From: Gracilimonas tropica DSM 19535
GTDB taxonomy: Bacteria > Bacteroidota > Rhodothermia > Balneolales > Balneolaceae
Assembly (NCBI RefSeq): GCF_000375425.1
Contig: NZ_AQXG01000005.1
Location: forward strand, 1 to 64,000
Reading direction: 5' to 3'
Length of the DNA: 64,000 nt
Below the pieces are notes generated by a model that was not told the DNA's origin, ran no database searches, and saw nothing but the letters and a program-made list of their open reading frames with translations. Shown in pieces: positions 23,882-31,589 of this stretch. The number at the start of each line of letters is the position of its first letter. Position 1 is the stretch's first letter. Position numbers and translations under genes: made by a program.

Positions 23882-25222
23882 TTATCTGCCGATCGGTAGA
23901 TTTTTCAGACCTTGCATAGCGCGTCCCATTTTTCCCATTTTGGACATGGTCTTCATCATCTTTTTCATTTGATCGAACTGTGTCATGAGCTGGTTGATCT
24001 CACGAACGGTTGTGCCAGAACCTTTTGCTATCCGCCTTCTTCGGCTTCCATTTAATAGCTCGGGATTCTGACGCTCCTCCGGCGTCATTGATAAGATTAT
24101 AGCTTCAATCGGTTTGAACGCATCGTCGTCGATTTCTGCATCATCCAATGCTTTGCTGGCGCCGGGAATCATATTAACAAGATCACCGAAGTCTCCCATC
24201 TTCTTGATCTTCTGAATTTGCTCGAGAAAGTCGTTCAGGTCGAATTTATCCGACTTAATTTTCTTTTGAAGTTTTTCAGCTTCTTTCTCGTCAAATTCTT
24301 TTTGAGCTTTTTCAACAAACGATACCACATCTCCCATGCCCAAAATACGCTGGGCCATTCGGTCGGGATAAAACGGAGAGAGAGCTTCCAGCTTTTCGCC
24401 GGTACTTACAAATTTGATGGGTTTGTTTACAACGGTTTTGATAGAAAGTGCAGCACCACCGCGGGTATCACCATCCAGTTTGGTTAAAACCACACCGTCG
24501 TAATCAATACGATCGTTGAATTCTTTGGCTGTGTTGACAGCATCCTGCCCGGTCATAGAATCGACCACAAACAGGATCTCATGAGGGTTTACGGCTTCCT
24601 TAATTTCCGCAACCTCATTCATCATATCCTCATCTACATGTAAACGACCCGCGGTATCAATGATCACCGTATCAAGTGCGAGGCTTTTAGCCATGGAAAC
24701 GGCTTCTTTAGCTACGCGAACGGCATCTTTCTGCTCGATGGAATACACCGGAACATCAATTGAAGAGGCGAGTGTCTTAAGCTGGTCAACAGCGGCAGGG
24801 CGATAAACATCGGCGGCAGCAAGAAGAGGATTCCTTTTATGCTCCTGCTTTAAGTGTCGGGCTAACTTACCGGTGAAGGTAGTTTTACCCGAACCCTGAA
24901 GTCCGGCTATAAGAATTACTGTAGGAGGAGTGTCAGCTTTGGCGATATCGGCTTTTTCGCCACCAAAAGTTTCAACCAGCTTATCGTACACAATTTTAGT
25001 GAACTGTTGGCCGGGATTCACCGAGGTGAGCACATCAGAACCGAGTACCTCATCCTTGACATCTGCTGTAAATTGGCGGGCGACCTCATAATTAACGTCA
25101 GCATCCAGCAAGGCACGGCGAATTTCACGGACAGTCTCCGCGATATTCACTTCCGTGATCCGTGCTTCTCCCTTCAGGGATTGAAACGCTTTATCTAATT
25201 TTGAGGATAGATCTTCAAACAT
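23882..25222 (-). CDS. ffh: Signal recognition particle protein Ffh
   Basis: A 446-residue SRP54 GTPase that binds 4.5S RNA and signal sequences and docks with FtsY. The N domain covers residues 1-90; the G domain has GLQGSGKTT (107-115), DVYRPAAVDQL, DTAGR (189-193) and TKLDGDTRGG; the M domain (about 330-446) is Met-rich and contains RRRRIAKGSGT, the SRP RNA-binding helix. It heads the translation cluster, 35 bp before rpsP. No SRP RNA gene was found in the window. ATG at 25222. Confidence 0.97.
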   Translation of the reverse strand: MFEDLSSKLDKAFQSLKGEARITEVNIAETVREIRRALLDADVNYEVARQFTADVKDEVLGSDVLTSVNPGQQFTKIVYDKLVETFGGEKADIAKADTPPTVILIAGLQGSGKTTFTGKLARHLKQEHKRNPLLAAADVYRPAAVDQLKTLASSIDVPVYSIEQKDAVRVAKEAVSMAKSLALDTVIIDTAGRLHVDEDMMNEVAEIKEAVNPHEILFVVDSMTGQDAVNTAKEFNDRIDYDGVVLTKLDGDTRGGAALSIKTVVNKPIKFVSTGEKLEALSPFYPDRMAQRILGMGDVVSFVEKAQKEFDEKEAEKLQKKIKSDKFDLNDFLEQIQKIKKMGDFGDLVNMIPGASKALDDAEIDDDAFKPIEAIILSMTPEERQNPELLNGSRRRRIAKGSGTTVREINQLMTQFDQMKKMMKTMSKMGKMGRAMQGLKNLPIGR

Positions 25223-25410
25223 TTTTGTTCAATCAGTTTTTCTCCGCCAATTACAGAGCCTGTAAAAATACGGGTTCTTTTTCGTGTTATCAACATCAAT
25301 GTGGATAAATGTTTTTGAGTGAAATTAAGAGCCGGTCCAGACATGCGAATTGAACGCTATGACGCTGATTTTGCGGATAGACTCGGAAGGTTTGACGGAA
25401 TAACCAAGAA

Positions 25411-25501
25411 TCGTCCGACCACTGAAGGAATAAAACAGTCTGCATCAATTAAATCTCACCACCGGAAAGATAGCAGAAACCACAAAGAAGTGGTTCGACG
25501 A
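25411..25501. repeat. 91-bp TIR element, copy 5 (reverse orientation)
   Basis: Begins TCGTCCGACCACTGAAG and ends CACAAAGAAGTGGTTCGACGA; as reverse complement it reads TCGTCGAACCACTTCTTTG ... CTTCAGTGGTCGGACGA, matching the other copies. 91 bp. Confidence 0.8.
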
Positions 25502-25560
25502 ACGGGAAGGCCTCCCACATTTAATAAGAAGCCTACGAACACATTTTCGCCCTCAATCAA

Positions 25561-25571
25561 TCGTCGGACGA
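25561..25571. repeat. Fused-end remnant of the TIR element
   Basis: TCGTCGGACGA is an 11-bp near-perfect palindrome that equals the outer left end (TCGTCGGAC) overlapped with the outer right end (GTCGGACGA) of the TIR element. Similar 11-mers with T or C at the centre occur at 867-877 and 948-958. Confidence 0.5.
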
Positions 25572-25806
25572 CAAATGCGCTCTTTTTGGTCATTTCGCGG
25601 CGTTTGGGCCAAAGTTTATTGAGGTGAAATTCGGGCCAACAGCAACAAATCCATCTTTCCGTTTCCCAAAGTATGAGCTTGATGCCGTATCGATGAGAAA
25701 CGGGGTGATGGATGGAGATGAATTCGACCTTGGTGTCCTTACAGGGAACAATATGTTGGCTTTTGAATTTAAGACTACACTGAAATCATCCACAAAGTAT
25801 CCGATT

Positions 25807-26181
25807 ATGAGAAATCTGTTACTATTTACATTAGCACTATTTATTACCGCTGGTTGCGCAAGCACCAAACCTCCTAATGACAAACTAACCCAGGTAGAAG
25901 CCTCCATTCAGCAAGCTGAACAAGTTGGAGCTGAAGACTATGCTCCCCTGGAGATCAGAGAGGCTCGCAAAAAACTCGCAGAAGCTCGGGAGCAAGTTCA
26001 AAAAGAAGAGTATGAAAAAGCTAAACGCACGGCTGATCGCGCGATGGTGGATGCGGAGCTTGCCCAAATGAAATCATTGTCCAGTAAAGCACAAAAAGCC
26101 GTTAAAGAATTACGGGAAAGTATTCGGGTGCTGCAGGAAGAAATTCAGAATAATTTAGATAAGTCGGAGATCTCGTCATGA
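25807..26181 (+). CDS. DUF4398-domain lipoprotein
   Basis: A 124-residue lipoprotein (MRNLLLFTLALFITAGCAS; Cys17) whose mature part is almost entirely helical coiled coil with Glu/Lys/Ala repeats (EIREARKKLAEAREQVQKEE), the DUF4398 pattern. It probably sits in the outer membrane and extends into the periplasm. A longer frame starting at 25624 is open, but the signal sequence fixes the start at ATG 25807. Its stop overlaps the ATG of the OmpA-like gene (26178-26181), so the two are translationally coupled and may act as one envelope unit. Confidence 0.85.
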   Translation: MRNLLLFTLALFITAGCASTKPPNDKLTQVEASIQQAEQVGAEDYAPLEIREARKKLAEAREQVQKEEYEKAKRTADRAMVDAELAQMKSLSSKAQKAVKELRESIRVLQEEIQNNLDKSEISS

Positions 26182-27059
26182 ATATTTTTACGAAGAATAG
26201 CCTTCTGATTGGAATTATCACGAGCATTCTTGTTGTAGGGTGTGGAGGCCCTCCTCAAAACAATCCTTTATTGACCAATGCCGAACAAGCTTATCAAAAA
26301 GCGGAAAAAGACTCGATGGTAGTACTGAAAGCGCCTGTGGCCCTTAAGGAAGCCGAAGAAGCGCTGGAGCAAAGTCAGCAGATCTGGAAAGAAAAAGGAG
26401 ATGAAGATTTGGTTGAACATTATGCATATATCGCCCAGCAAAAAACAAAGATCGCGCAAGAAACTGCAAAATTGAATGCAGCACAGGATGCGGTTGAACG
26501 TGCTGAAGCTGAACGAAAACAAGTATTACTTGAAGCTCGAAGAGCCGATGCCATTGCAGCTGAACGTCGGGCAGAGAACGCTATGAGTCAACTTGAGCAA
26601 GAGCGCAAAGAAGCTGAACGCGCTCGAAAAGAAGCCTCCGAGTTGGCTGATCGCCTTTCTGAAATGGAAGCCCGGCAAAGTGAACGGGGCATGGTATTAA
26701 CTCTCAGTGATGTACTGTTTGATTTTGACAGCTCGAACTTAAAATCCGGAGCTAATCGCGTGGTTAGTGAATTGGCAAACTTCCTGCGGGAGTACCCCGA
26801 TCGTACCGTTCAGATTGAAGGCTTTACAGATAGCGTAGGCTCGGCCGAATACAATAAAGATCTTTCTCAGCGCCGGGCAGATGCTTTGCAGCAAGCATTG
26901 ATTCAGGCCGGAATTGCAGGCAACAGAATCAAAACCATTGGGTATGGAGAAGAATACCCTGTAGCTACCAATATGAATGAAGCCGGCAGACAGCAGAATC
27001 GCCGGGTAGAAATCATTATTTCAGACAAAAATGGAGTTGTTTCGCAGCGTACGGAATAG
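26178..27059 (+). CDS. OmpA-family lipoprotein with DUF4398 N-terminal region
   Basis: A 293-residue lipoprotein (VVGC, Cys22). Residues 30-90 resemble DUF4398, residues 85-170 form a long coiled coil rich in Ala, Glu and Arg, and 175-285 are an OmpA C-terminal peptidoglycan-binding domain: LFDFDSSNLKSGA, IEGFTDSVGSAEYN, LSQRRADAL and the final RRVEIII are diagnostic. It should tether the outer membrane to peptidoglycan. The start overlaps the stop of the DUF4398 lipoprotein, and a strong terminator at 27081-27113 closes the two-gene operon. Confidence 0.9.
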   Translation: MNIFTKNSLLIGIITSILVVGCGGPPQNNPLLTNAEQAYQKAEKDSMVVLKAPVALKEAEEALEQSQQIWKEKGDEDLVEHYAYIAQQKTKIAQETAKLNAAQDAVERAEAERKQVLLEARRADAIAAERRAENAMSQLEQERKEAERARKEASELADRLSEMEARQSERGMVLTLSDVLFDFDSSNLKSGANRVVSELANFLREYPDRTVQIEGFTDSVGSAEYNKDLSQRRADALQQALIQAGIAGNRIKTIGYGEEYPVATNMNEAGRQQNRRVEIIISDKNGVVSQRTE

Positions 27060-27080
27060 CTCTTGCACGCGAAGATAGAG

Positions 27081-27113
27081 AAGGCGGAAGATTGATCACT
27101 TCCGCCTTTTTTT
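27081..27113 (+). terminator. Rho-independent terminator of the DUF4398-OmpA operon
   Basis: AAGGCGGAAG (27081-27090) pairs over 10 bp with CTTCCGCCTT (27099-27108), 8-nt loop, followed by a T run. It begins 22 bp after the stop. Confidence 0.95.
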
Positions 27114-27191
27114 GTTTTGGATATTTTTGACTCTTGCTGATTTTTGAAGTTTTTTAGCTTTTATAGATTATTTTAACAGATTACGCCAAAG

Positions 27192-28310
27192 TCAGTTACA
27201 ATTTAGATCATATTTGTTCAACTTGAGTGCAACTGGGTCGTGTGAATAAGATCTAGTACCTATCATTATACTATCATTTAACATTTCGTATAAAATAGGT
27301 AGCCCTTTTACCTCTTCCGAAAAGGGTTTGTAATTCAATAAATAATGTAATTTACCGGAATTATCCATAGCGTAATTGGTGATTCCTTGATCTCTTCCTC
27401 CCCAATATAGCGTTGTTCCAAAACAGGAATCATTTATCATATAGAAATCTGTGAAGACTTTATATATGGGCCTAGAATTCGTGCTCTTATTTTCTCTACT
27501 CTTATCTTTGGATACTATTGCATTCAGTCTATTACTTATGTTGGAGCTAGCAAGAATCTTGTCGATCATAATATTTCCCGCAAAGTCGTATTTTTGAAAC
27601 CTTGGAGTATTTAAATACAATACATTAATTGAATTATTATGAAACAATACTTTTGTTTGGTTCATTATTTTCGTGTTCATAAAGTCAGTCTCATTTCTAC
27701 CTGAAAAAAGAGGGTTCGGATAATTTGTAACTTTACCTATATCTTTTAGATGCTCCCCATAAATGTTGTAGATTTTAAATAAAGGAGATTTGGGTGAAGG
27801 GTTGTTTAGAGCTATAAAATTTCTGTCATAAGCAAATATCCTTGCAAAATTGAGGTTTCCTTCTTGAATTATAAATTCATTTATCAGAAAACCATTTTTT
27901 CTAAAAATGCTTACTTTAGACAAGGATTTATCAAGTATGACTATATTATTGTCTTTATCAATGCTAAAACTACTTGGTGAAATAAATTCACCAGGACCTT
28001 GTCCAGCTCGACCAATTGACTTTAAATATGTTCCAGAGTCGTCAAATATTTGTAAAGACCTGCTCCCTTGGTTTAATATGTAAAAATTATTGTCAGAATC
28101 GGATTCGGTTTCCGAACCTCTAAATATTGCTGGGCTGTTGGGCATCAAATCATATACATGATGATATTTTATTTCTTTAATTTTTAAACTGTCATTAGAC
28201 CTTATTGCGCCATTTGATCTAGTAAAATAATAGGAATCGAATTCTTTTTTACAGCCAAAGAATAAAACAAAAGCAATAATAAAAAGAATCCAATTCCTGT
28301 GATAATTCAT
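27192..28310 (-). CDS. 6-bladed beta-propeller lipoprotein
   Basis: A 372-residue lipoprotein (FFGC, Cys20) with the repeated aromatic/Asp-Gly blade pattern of the Bacteroidota 6-bladed (TolB-like/NHL) propeller family; the phrase SIGRAGQGPGEF is the usual signature near residue 100. Such proteins are thought to bind ligands or peptides at the cell surface. The gene is visibly AT-richer than the ribosomal cluster nearby. It begins 4 bp after the stop of a 75-residue Cys-rich exported peptide gene, so the two are probably coexpressed. Two paralogous propellers occur at 52193 and 58350. Confidence 0.8.
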   Translation of the reverse strand: MNYHRNWILFIIAFVLFFGCKKEFDSYYFTRSNGAIRSNDSLKIKEIKYHHVYDLMPNSPAIFRGSETESDSDNNFYILNQGSRSLQIFDDSGTYLKSIGRAGQGPGEFISPSSFSIDKDNNIVILDKSLSKVSIFRKNGFLINEFIIQEGNLNFARIFAYDRNFIALNNPSPKSPLFKIYNIYGEHLKDIGKVTNYPNPLFSGRNETDFMNTKIMNQTKVLFHNNSINVLYLNTPRFQKYDFAGNIMIDKILASSNISNRLNAIVSKDKSRENKSTNSRPIYKVFTDFYMINDSCFGTTLYWGGRDQGITNYAMDNSGKLHYLLNYKPFSEEVKGLPILYEMLNDSIMIGTRSYSHDPVALKLNKYDLNCN

Positions 28311-28314
28311 GATA

Positions 28315-28542
28315 TTACGCAGGGTTACAGTCTAATACTTGAGAGTCTTCTAACATTTCGGCATCGTCATGACATGAACATACAGCCCACAGCCCTCCAA
28401 CTTCTCCATCTGAACAATTACAGTGACCTCCTGCCATTTCACATGTCACCCCTTCTCCATCTGGACAATATCCAGTGCACTCAGCAAAGGCATATGCATT
28501 ATTAATATTTACAGATAAGGCTATAACTACTGATAAAGCCAT
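28315..28542 (-). CDS. Small Cys-rich exported peptide
   Basis: A 75-residue frame. A hydrophobic leader (ALSVVIALSVNINNAYA) is followed by a mature part of about 55 residues with eight Cys (C-x3-C, later CNC and CSC) and many acidic and Gly residues. I recognise no exact family, but leader, size and position recall the NVEALA-type small exported proteins of Bacteroidota, which also occur next to 6-bladed propeller lipoprotein genes. The ATG at 28542 leaves no basic residues before the hydrophobic core, while the frame stays open for about 25 codons upstream without ATG, GTG or TTG, so the true start or integrity of the N-terminus is uncertain. It precedes the propeller gene by 4 bp. Confidence 0.6.
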   Translation of the reverse strand: MALSVVIALSVNINNAYAFAECTGYCPDGEGVTCEMAGGHCNCSDGEVGGLWAVCSCHDDAEMLEDSQVLDCNPA

Positions 28543-28848
28543 TATACCAGTAAAATAGAATATTATATCAAATAAACTGATATAGTAAAAACAAAGATGA
28601 ATAATATAAGTTTGCTATATTTCAATAGTCTGCTTTTTAGTTTTTATAACAAAAGATACTTGAAGTAAAAATGTTACATTTTTTTTCTCGTTCCCAACTA
28701 TCAGGTCCCAATACCAAAAAAACATGGGGTAAATAACCGCCAAATAACACGGAGTGAAACGCAGATGATACTGATTAAGTGGATGATCGCGGAGAAGAAG
28801 TATTAATCAATCTGCCACGATTTCTGGAATATTTTCCTATAATACCGC
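28543..28848. other. 306-bp AT-rich divergent intergenic region
   Basis: Between the small-peptide/propeller operon and the minimal ABC pair. AT-rich, with a degenerate 12-bp-period repeat at about 28735-28800 (AACACGGAG, CGCAGATGAT, GTGGATGATCGCGGAG). Both promoters should lie here, but no box is clear. Confidence 0.6.
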
Positions 28849-29142
28849 ATGAAAATTGTAGCTTATAAGATCTTATTAAAAAAATACCTTTTTGTGGATT
28901 TTGGAGTTCTACTATTATTGATCACAATTCCTTTTTTTTCAAACCCGGATTCGAATTCCTCAAACATACAGCGAGCAATTTTTTATAGCGGGTTCATTAC
29001 CCCGGTGATTACCTATCTCGAAATTAAGAAAAGTCACCAGCTCCCCTTTTTTAATAATTTGAATGTTTCACTGTTCCCCACTTACTCAGTATTACTCTTG
29101 CTAAAAATCTTGATTTCTTTAAGTCTTGCAATCTATGTCTGA
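28849..29142 (+). CDS. Small membrane protein (putative partner of an ABC ATPase)
   Basis: A 97-residue protein with three hydrophobic segments (about 13-29, 45-60 and 76-96) and no soluble domain. I do not recognise a family. Its stop overlaps the ATG of the ATPase gene by 8 bp, so the two are coupled, and it may be the membrane part or an accessory subunit of that ABC system. At three helices it is far shorter than a normal permease. ATG at 28849. Confidence 0.6.
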   Translation: MKIVAYKILLKKYLFVDFGVLLLLITIPFFSNPDSNSSNIQRAIFYSGFITPVITYLEIKKSHQLPFFNNLNVSLFPTYSVLLLLKILISLSLAIYV

Positions 29143-29749
29143 ATTGATCTTAGATAGCATATTCTTTCATTACCCTGAACTCGAGGTACTTCGAGGAGTG
29201 TATCTTGAAGTAAAGAAAGCTGAAGTTACTTGTCTGGTGGGAAGGAATGGGACCGGAAAGAGCACATTGTTTAAAATTGCTGCCGGGCAACTTCAGGCCA
29301 ACAGCGGACTTACTATTATTAATGAGAAAAGACTTTACAAAACATCAAAAAAAGAGCGGTTTGAATATCTTGCTTACCTTCCCCAGAAACCACTCTTACC
29401 TCGTTCTCTGCCAATAAAAGACCTCATTGAAAACAAGGCTATACAAGAAGATGATTTTTTGCAGCAGGTATCCAGAAACAAGATCAGAAATCTATCGACT
29501 GGCGAGTGTCGGTATGTTGAATTTAAATTTGTGCTTGGCTTAAATAGGGATTTTTTAATGCTCGACGAACCCTTCACAGGATTAGCTCCGGTAATGATAG
29601 AAAAGATGATCCATGATCTTCAAAAAGCAAAGAAAAGTGGTAAAGGCATTCTAATCTCCGACCATTATATGAGATACATCGTAGAAGTTGGAGACTCTTT
29701 TCATCTGCTGGAGAATGGGCAGATCAAGCCAATACCATCAAAGTCATAA
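29135..29749 (+). CDS. ABC transporter ATP-binding protein
   Basis: A 204-residue stand-alone ABC ATPase. Walker A is GRNGTGKST, the signature is the variant LSTGE (canonical LSGGQ), Walker B with catalytic Glu is FLMLDEP, and the switch His lies in ISDHY. Residues AYLPQKPLLPRSL form the Q-loop. I start at ATG 29135 (MSELILDSIFFHYP), because the open frame upstream merely overlaps the previous gene. No full-length permease is adjacent; the only membrane partner is the 97-residue protein just upstream. Substrate unknown. Base composition is AT-rich like its neighbours. Confidence 0.82.
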   Translation: MSELILDSIFFHYPELEVLRGVYLEVKKAEVTCLVGRNGTGKSTLFKIAAGQLQANSGLTIINEKRLYKTSKKERFEYLAYLPQKPLLPRSLPIKDLIENKAIQEDDFLQQVSRNKIRNLSTGECRYVEFKFVLGLNRDFLMLDEPFTGLAPVMIEKMIHDLQKAKKSGKGILISDHYMRYIVEVGDSFHLLENGQIKPIPSKS

Positions 29750-29765
29750 TACAGAACCTACTTTC

Positions 29766-30242
29766 TCAATCTTTTTTCTTAGATCGATTTTTTCTCTTTT
29801 GATCTGAGCCTGGCTTATTGATAAATATTGGTTCCCGCCAGTCATTGACTTTGTGTTTTAACATCATATAGTATACCACCAAGAATAGAAGTGGGATAAA
29901 CAAAAGGATATTAGCTAAATAAAACACTGGCTTTATCAGATAAATGATCACGATTGGTACTACAAATATCACACAAAAACCCATTAGCCAACCATAACGC
30001 TTTAGCTTAAATAGTGACCACAAAATAATTGGGGTAGCAAATATAGCCAGAATAATACCTCCCCTCGCCAAGGAATCCGGGAATAGGTACGCTGGCGTTG
30101 GAGCTACATCCCCCATTTTAAAGTTGAGATATTTTTCCAACCTATCTAAGTGCCGATTGTATTTAAACTTAAGCGCCATACCACAAACTACTAATAGCAC
30201 TGACCTTAACAAAATGAAACAAAAGTTATCGCTTTCAGCCAC
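29766..30242 (-). CDS. Membrane protein of unknown function
   Basis: A 158-residue frame with two strong central membrane segments (about 62-80 and 85-135, probably three helices) and a basic Lys/Arg-rich tail (KRKNRSKKKD). No family recognised. The frame begins with GTG at 30242, which adds another hydrophobic stretch (FCFILLRSVLLVVCG); the first ATG is at 30179 and would start MALKFKYNRHLDRLE. The choice is open. The gene is convergent with the ABC ATPase and divergent from the ECF sigma gene. Confidence 0.5.
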   Translation of the reverse strand: MAESDNFCFILLRSVLLVVCGMALKFKYNRHLDRLEKYLNFKMGDVAPTPAYLFPDSLARGGIILAIFATPIILWSLFKLKRYGWLMGFCVIFVVPIVIIYLIKPVFYLANILLFIPLLFLVVYYMMLKHKVNDWREPIFINKPGSDQKRKNRSKKKD

Positions 30243-30310
30243 TTCTAAATTGTTATTCCAGTCAAAAAAATTTAAAACTATATCCTATTCTCCCTCGTCT
30301 TACCTTCAGA

Positions 30311-30904
30311 ATGAACACGGGACAGAACGACGACATGGAAGACGCACAACTGGTACAGGATTTTCGTGGTGGAAATCACCAGGCTTTTAATACGCTGGTT
30401 TCACGATGGCAAGATCGCATCCATCATTTTGCGTACCGATTTTTTGCGAGTTCCGATGACGCCGCCGAGATCACCCAAAAGACCTTCATCAAAGCCTACC
30501 ATAAACTGGATACGCTGGATGATGTGGAAAAATTTGGCTCGTGGCTGTACACCATCGCCAATAACCTTTGTCTCGATGAATTGAAACGCGTGGGCCGAAA
30601 AAGAGCTACTTCCTACGAAGCGCTCAAAACAGCCCCGCAAACTGAAACCGCCACTTCCGCTGATGGACAAATCCTGCGCAACGAAGGACTCGTGCTTTTG
30701 CATAAAGCGCTCCTTCAGTTGCCGGTTGACCAACGCGTGGTGGTGATCATGAAAGAATATGAAGGACTGAAATTTCGGGAAATCGCCGAGATTTTAGACG
30801 AATCTGAAAACACAATAAAGTCAAGATTGTATTACGGGTTGAGCTCCCTCAAAAAGACGTTCGACTCCTGGAATATCAACAAAGAGGTGTTTGATTATGA
30901 ATAA
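30311..30904 (+). CDS. ECF RNA polymerase sigma factor
   Basis: A 197-residue sigma-70 family factor with region 2 (about 28-95: AYRFFASSDDAAEITQKTFIKAY and FGSWLYTIANNLCLDE) and region 4 (about 128-182: LPVDQRVVVIMKEYEGLKFR, then AEILDESENTIKSRLYYGL). It should direct RNA polymerase to a small regulon, normally under control of the anti-sigma factor encoded next. The stop overlaps the ATG of that gene by 8 bp. ATG at 30311 gives a normal length. Confidence 0.92.
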   Translation: MNTGQNDDMEDAQLVQDFRGGNHQAFNTLVSRWQDRIHHFAYRFFASSDDAAEITQKTFIKAYHKLDTLDDVEKFGSWLYTIANNLCLDELKRVGRKRATSYEALKTAPQTETATSADGQILRNEGLVLLHKALLQLPVDQRVVVIMKEYEGLKFREIAEILDESENTIKSRLYYGLSSLKKTFDSWNINKEVFDYE

Positions 30905-31574
30905 AGAAACCGCCCGATCGCTCTTCATGGATTACCTGTATGATGAACTGGAGCCCGGTCAACGAAAAGAATTAGAACAATTTTTAGCCAACCATCCTGA
31001 TCTGCAAAAAGAACTGGAAGAGCTTGGAGATGTACGAAGCATGCTGCAGCATCTTCCGGTACAAGATCCCGCCGAACAATTGGTAATAGTGGAACCCGAT
31101 AAATCCGGATTTCAGGATTGGTGGAATGAATTTATTAATAGCTGGATTCCGCAAAGCAAGATCGTCCGCGCCGGTTTTACGATGGCATCGCTGCTCATTT
31201 TATTTGTGATGCTGGGCGCATTCACCCAACTGAATATTTCCATCAATGACAATGGCTTTCAGTTAGCTTTTGGTGAACCAAAGGAACCGGTTCAACAAGG
31301 ATATACCACCGAGCAAGTAGAATATTTGCTAGAGCAAGTCCGGCAGGAAAATGCAGCAATGGTGGCCGAAGCGGTTCAAGCCGTACAAGAAAACCAGGAT
31401 CAGAAACTGGAGCAAACGCTCGTGAATTTCGCGGATTACATAGAGCAGCAAAGACGAAACGACCTGCAAATGATCAGCTCCGGGCTCAACGACATGGAAG
31501 AAACATACTACACCCGATTCAGGCAGACCGATCAGGTTTTAGGCGACCTCATACAAACCGTAAGCCGAAATTAA
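30897..31574 (+). CDS. Putative membrane-bound anti-sigma factor
   Basis: A 225-residue protein with an N-terminal cytoplasmic helical region (MNKETARSLFMDYLYDELEPGQRKELEQFL, the usual anti-sigma start, given here only in part as evidence: YDELEPGQRKELEQFL), one membrane helix (about 95-115) and a periplasmic coiled-coil tail rich in Gln and Glu. There is no HxxxCxxC zinc motif, so it is not a ZAS-type factor. Overlap with the sigma gene strongly supports the pairing. I use ATG 30897 instead of the TTG at 30891. Confidence 0.78.
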   Translation: MNKETARSLFMDYLYDELEPGQRKELEQFLANHPDLQKELEELGDVRSMLQHLPVQDPAEQLVIVEPDKSGFQDWWNEFINSWIPQSKIVRAGFTMASLLILFVMLGAFTQLNISINDNGFQLAFGEPKEPVQQGYTTEQVEYLLEQVRQENAAMVAEAVQAVQENQDQKLEQTLVNFADYIEQQRRNDLQMISSGLNDMEETYYTRFRQTDQVLGDLIQTVSRN

Positions 31575-31589
31575 TTTTAGGAACCTATT

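Larger units (their letters stand above)
25223..25806. other. 584-bp intergenic region with TIR copy 5
   Basis: Lies between divergent ffh and the DUF4398 lipoprotein gene. It carries a full TIR element in the opposite orientation to copies 1-4 (25411-25501) and a fused-end 11-mer at 25561-25571. Open frames here (both strands) have no recognisable signature, and the one running into the lipoprotein gene only extends it artificially. The 230 bp before 25807 hold no repeat I can identify. Confidence 0.6.

Noticed and set aside
25590-25907. 105-codon minus-strand frame upstream of the DUF4398 lipoprotein gene
   Set aside because: Runs through the real lipoprotein start region on the other strand and has no recognisable domain.
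27192-30242. Prophage or integrative element
   Set aside because: AT-rich, but no integrase, phage structural or conjugation gene and no attachment repeats were seen.
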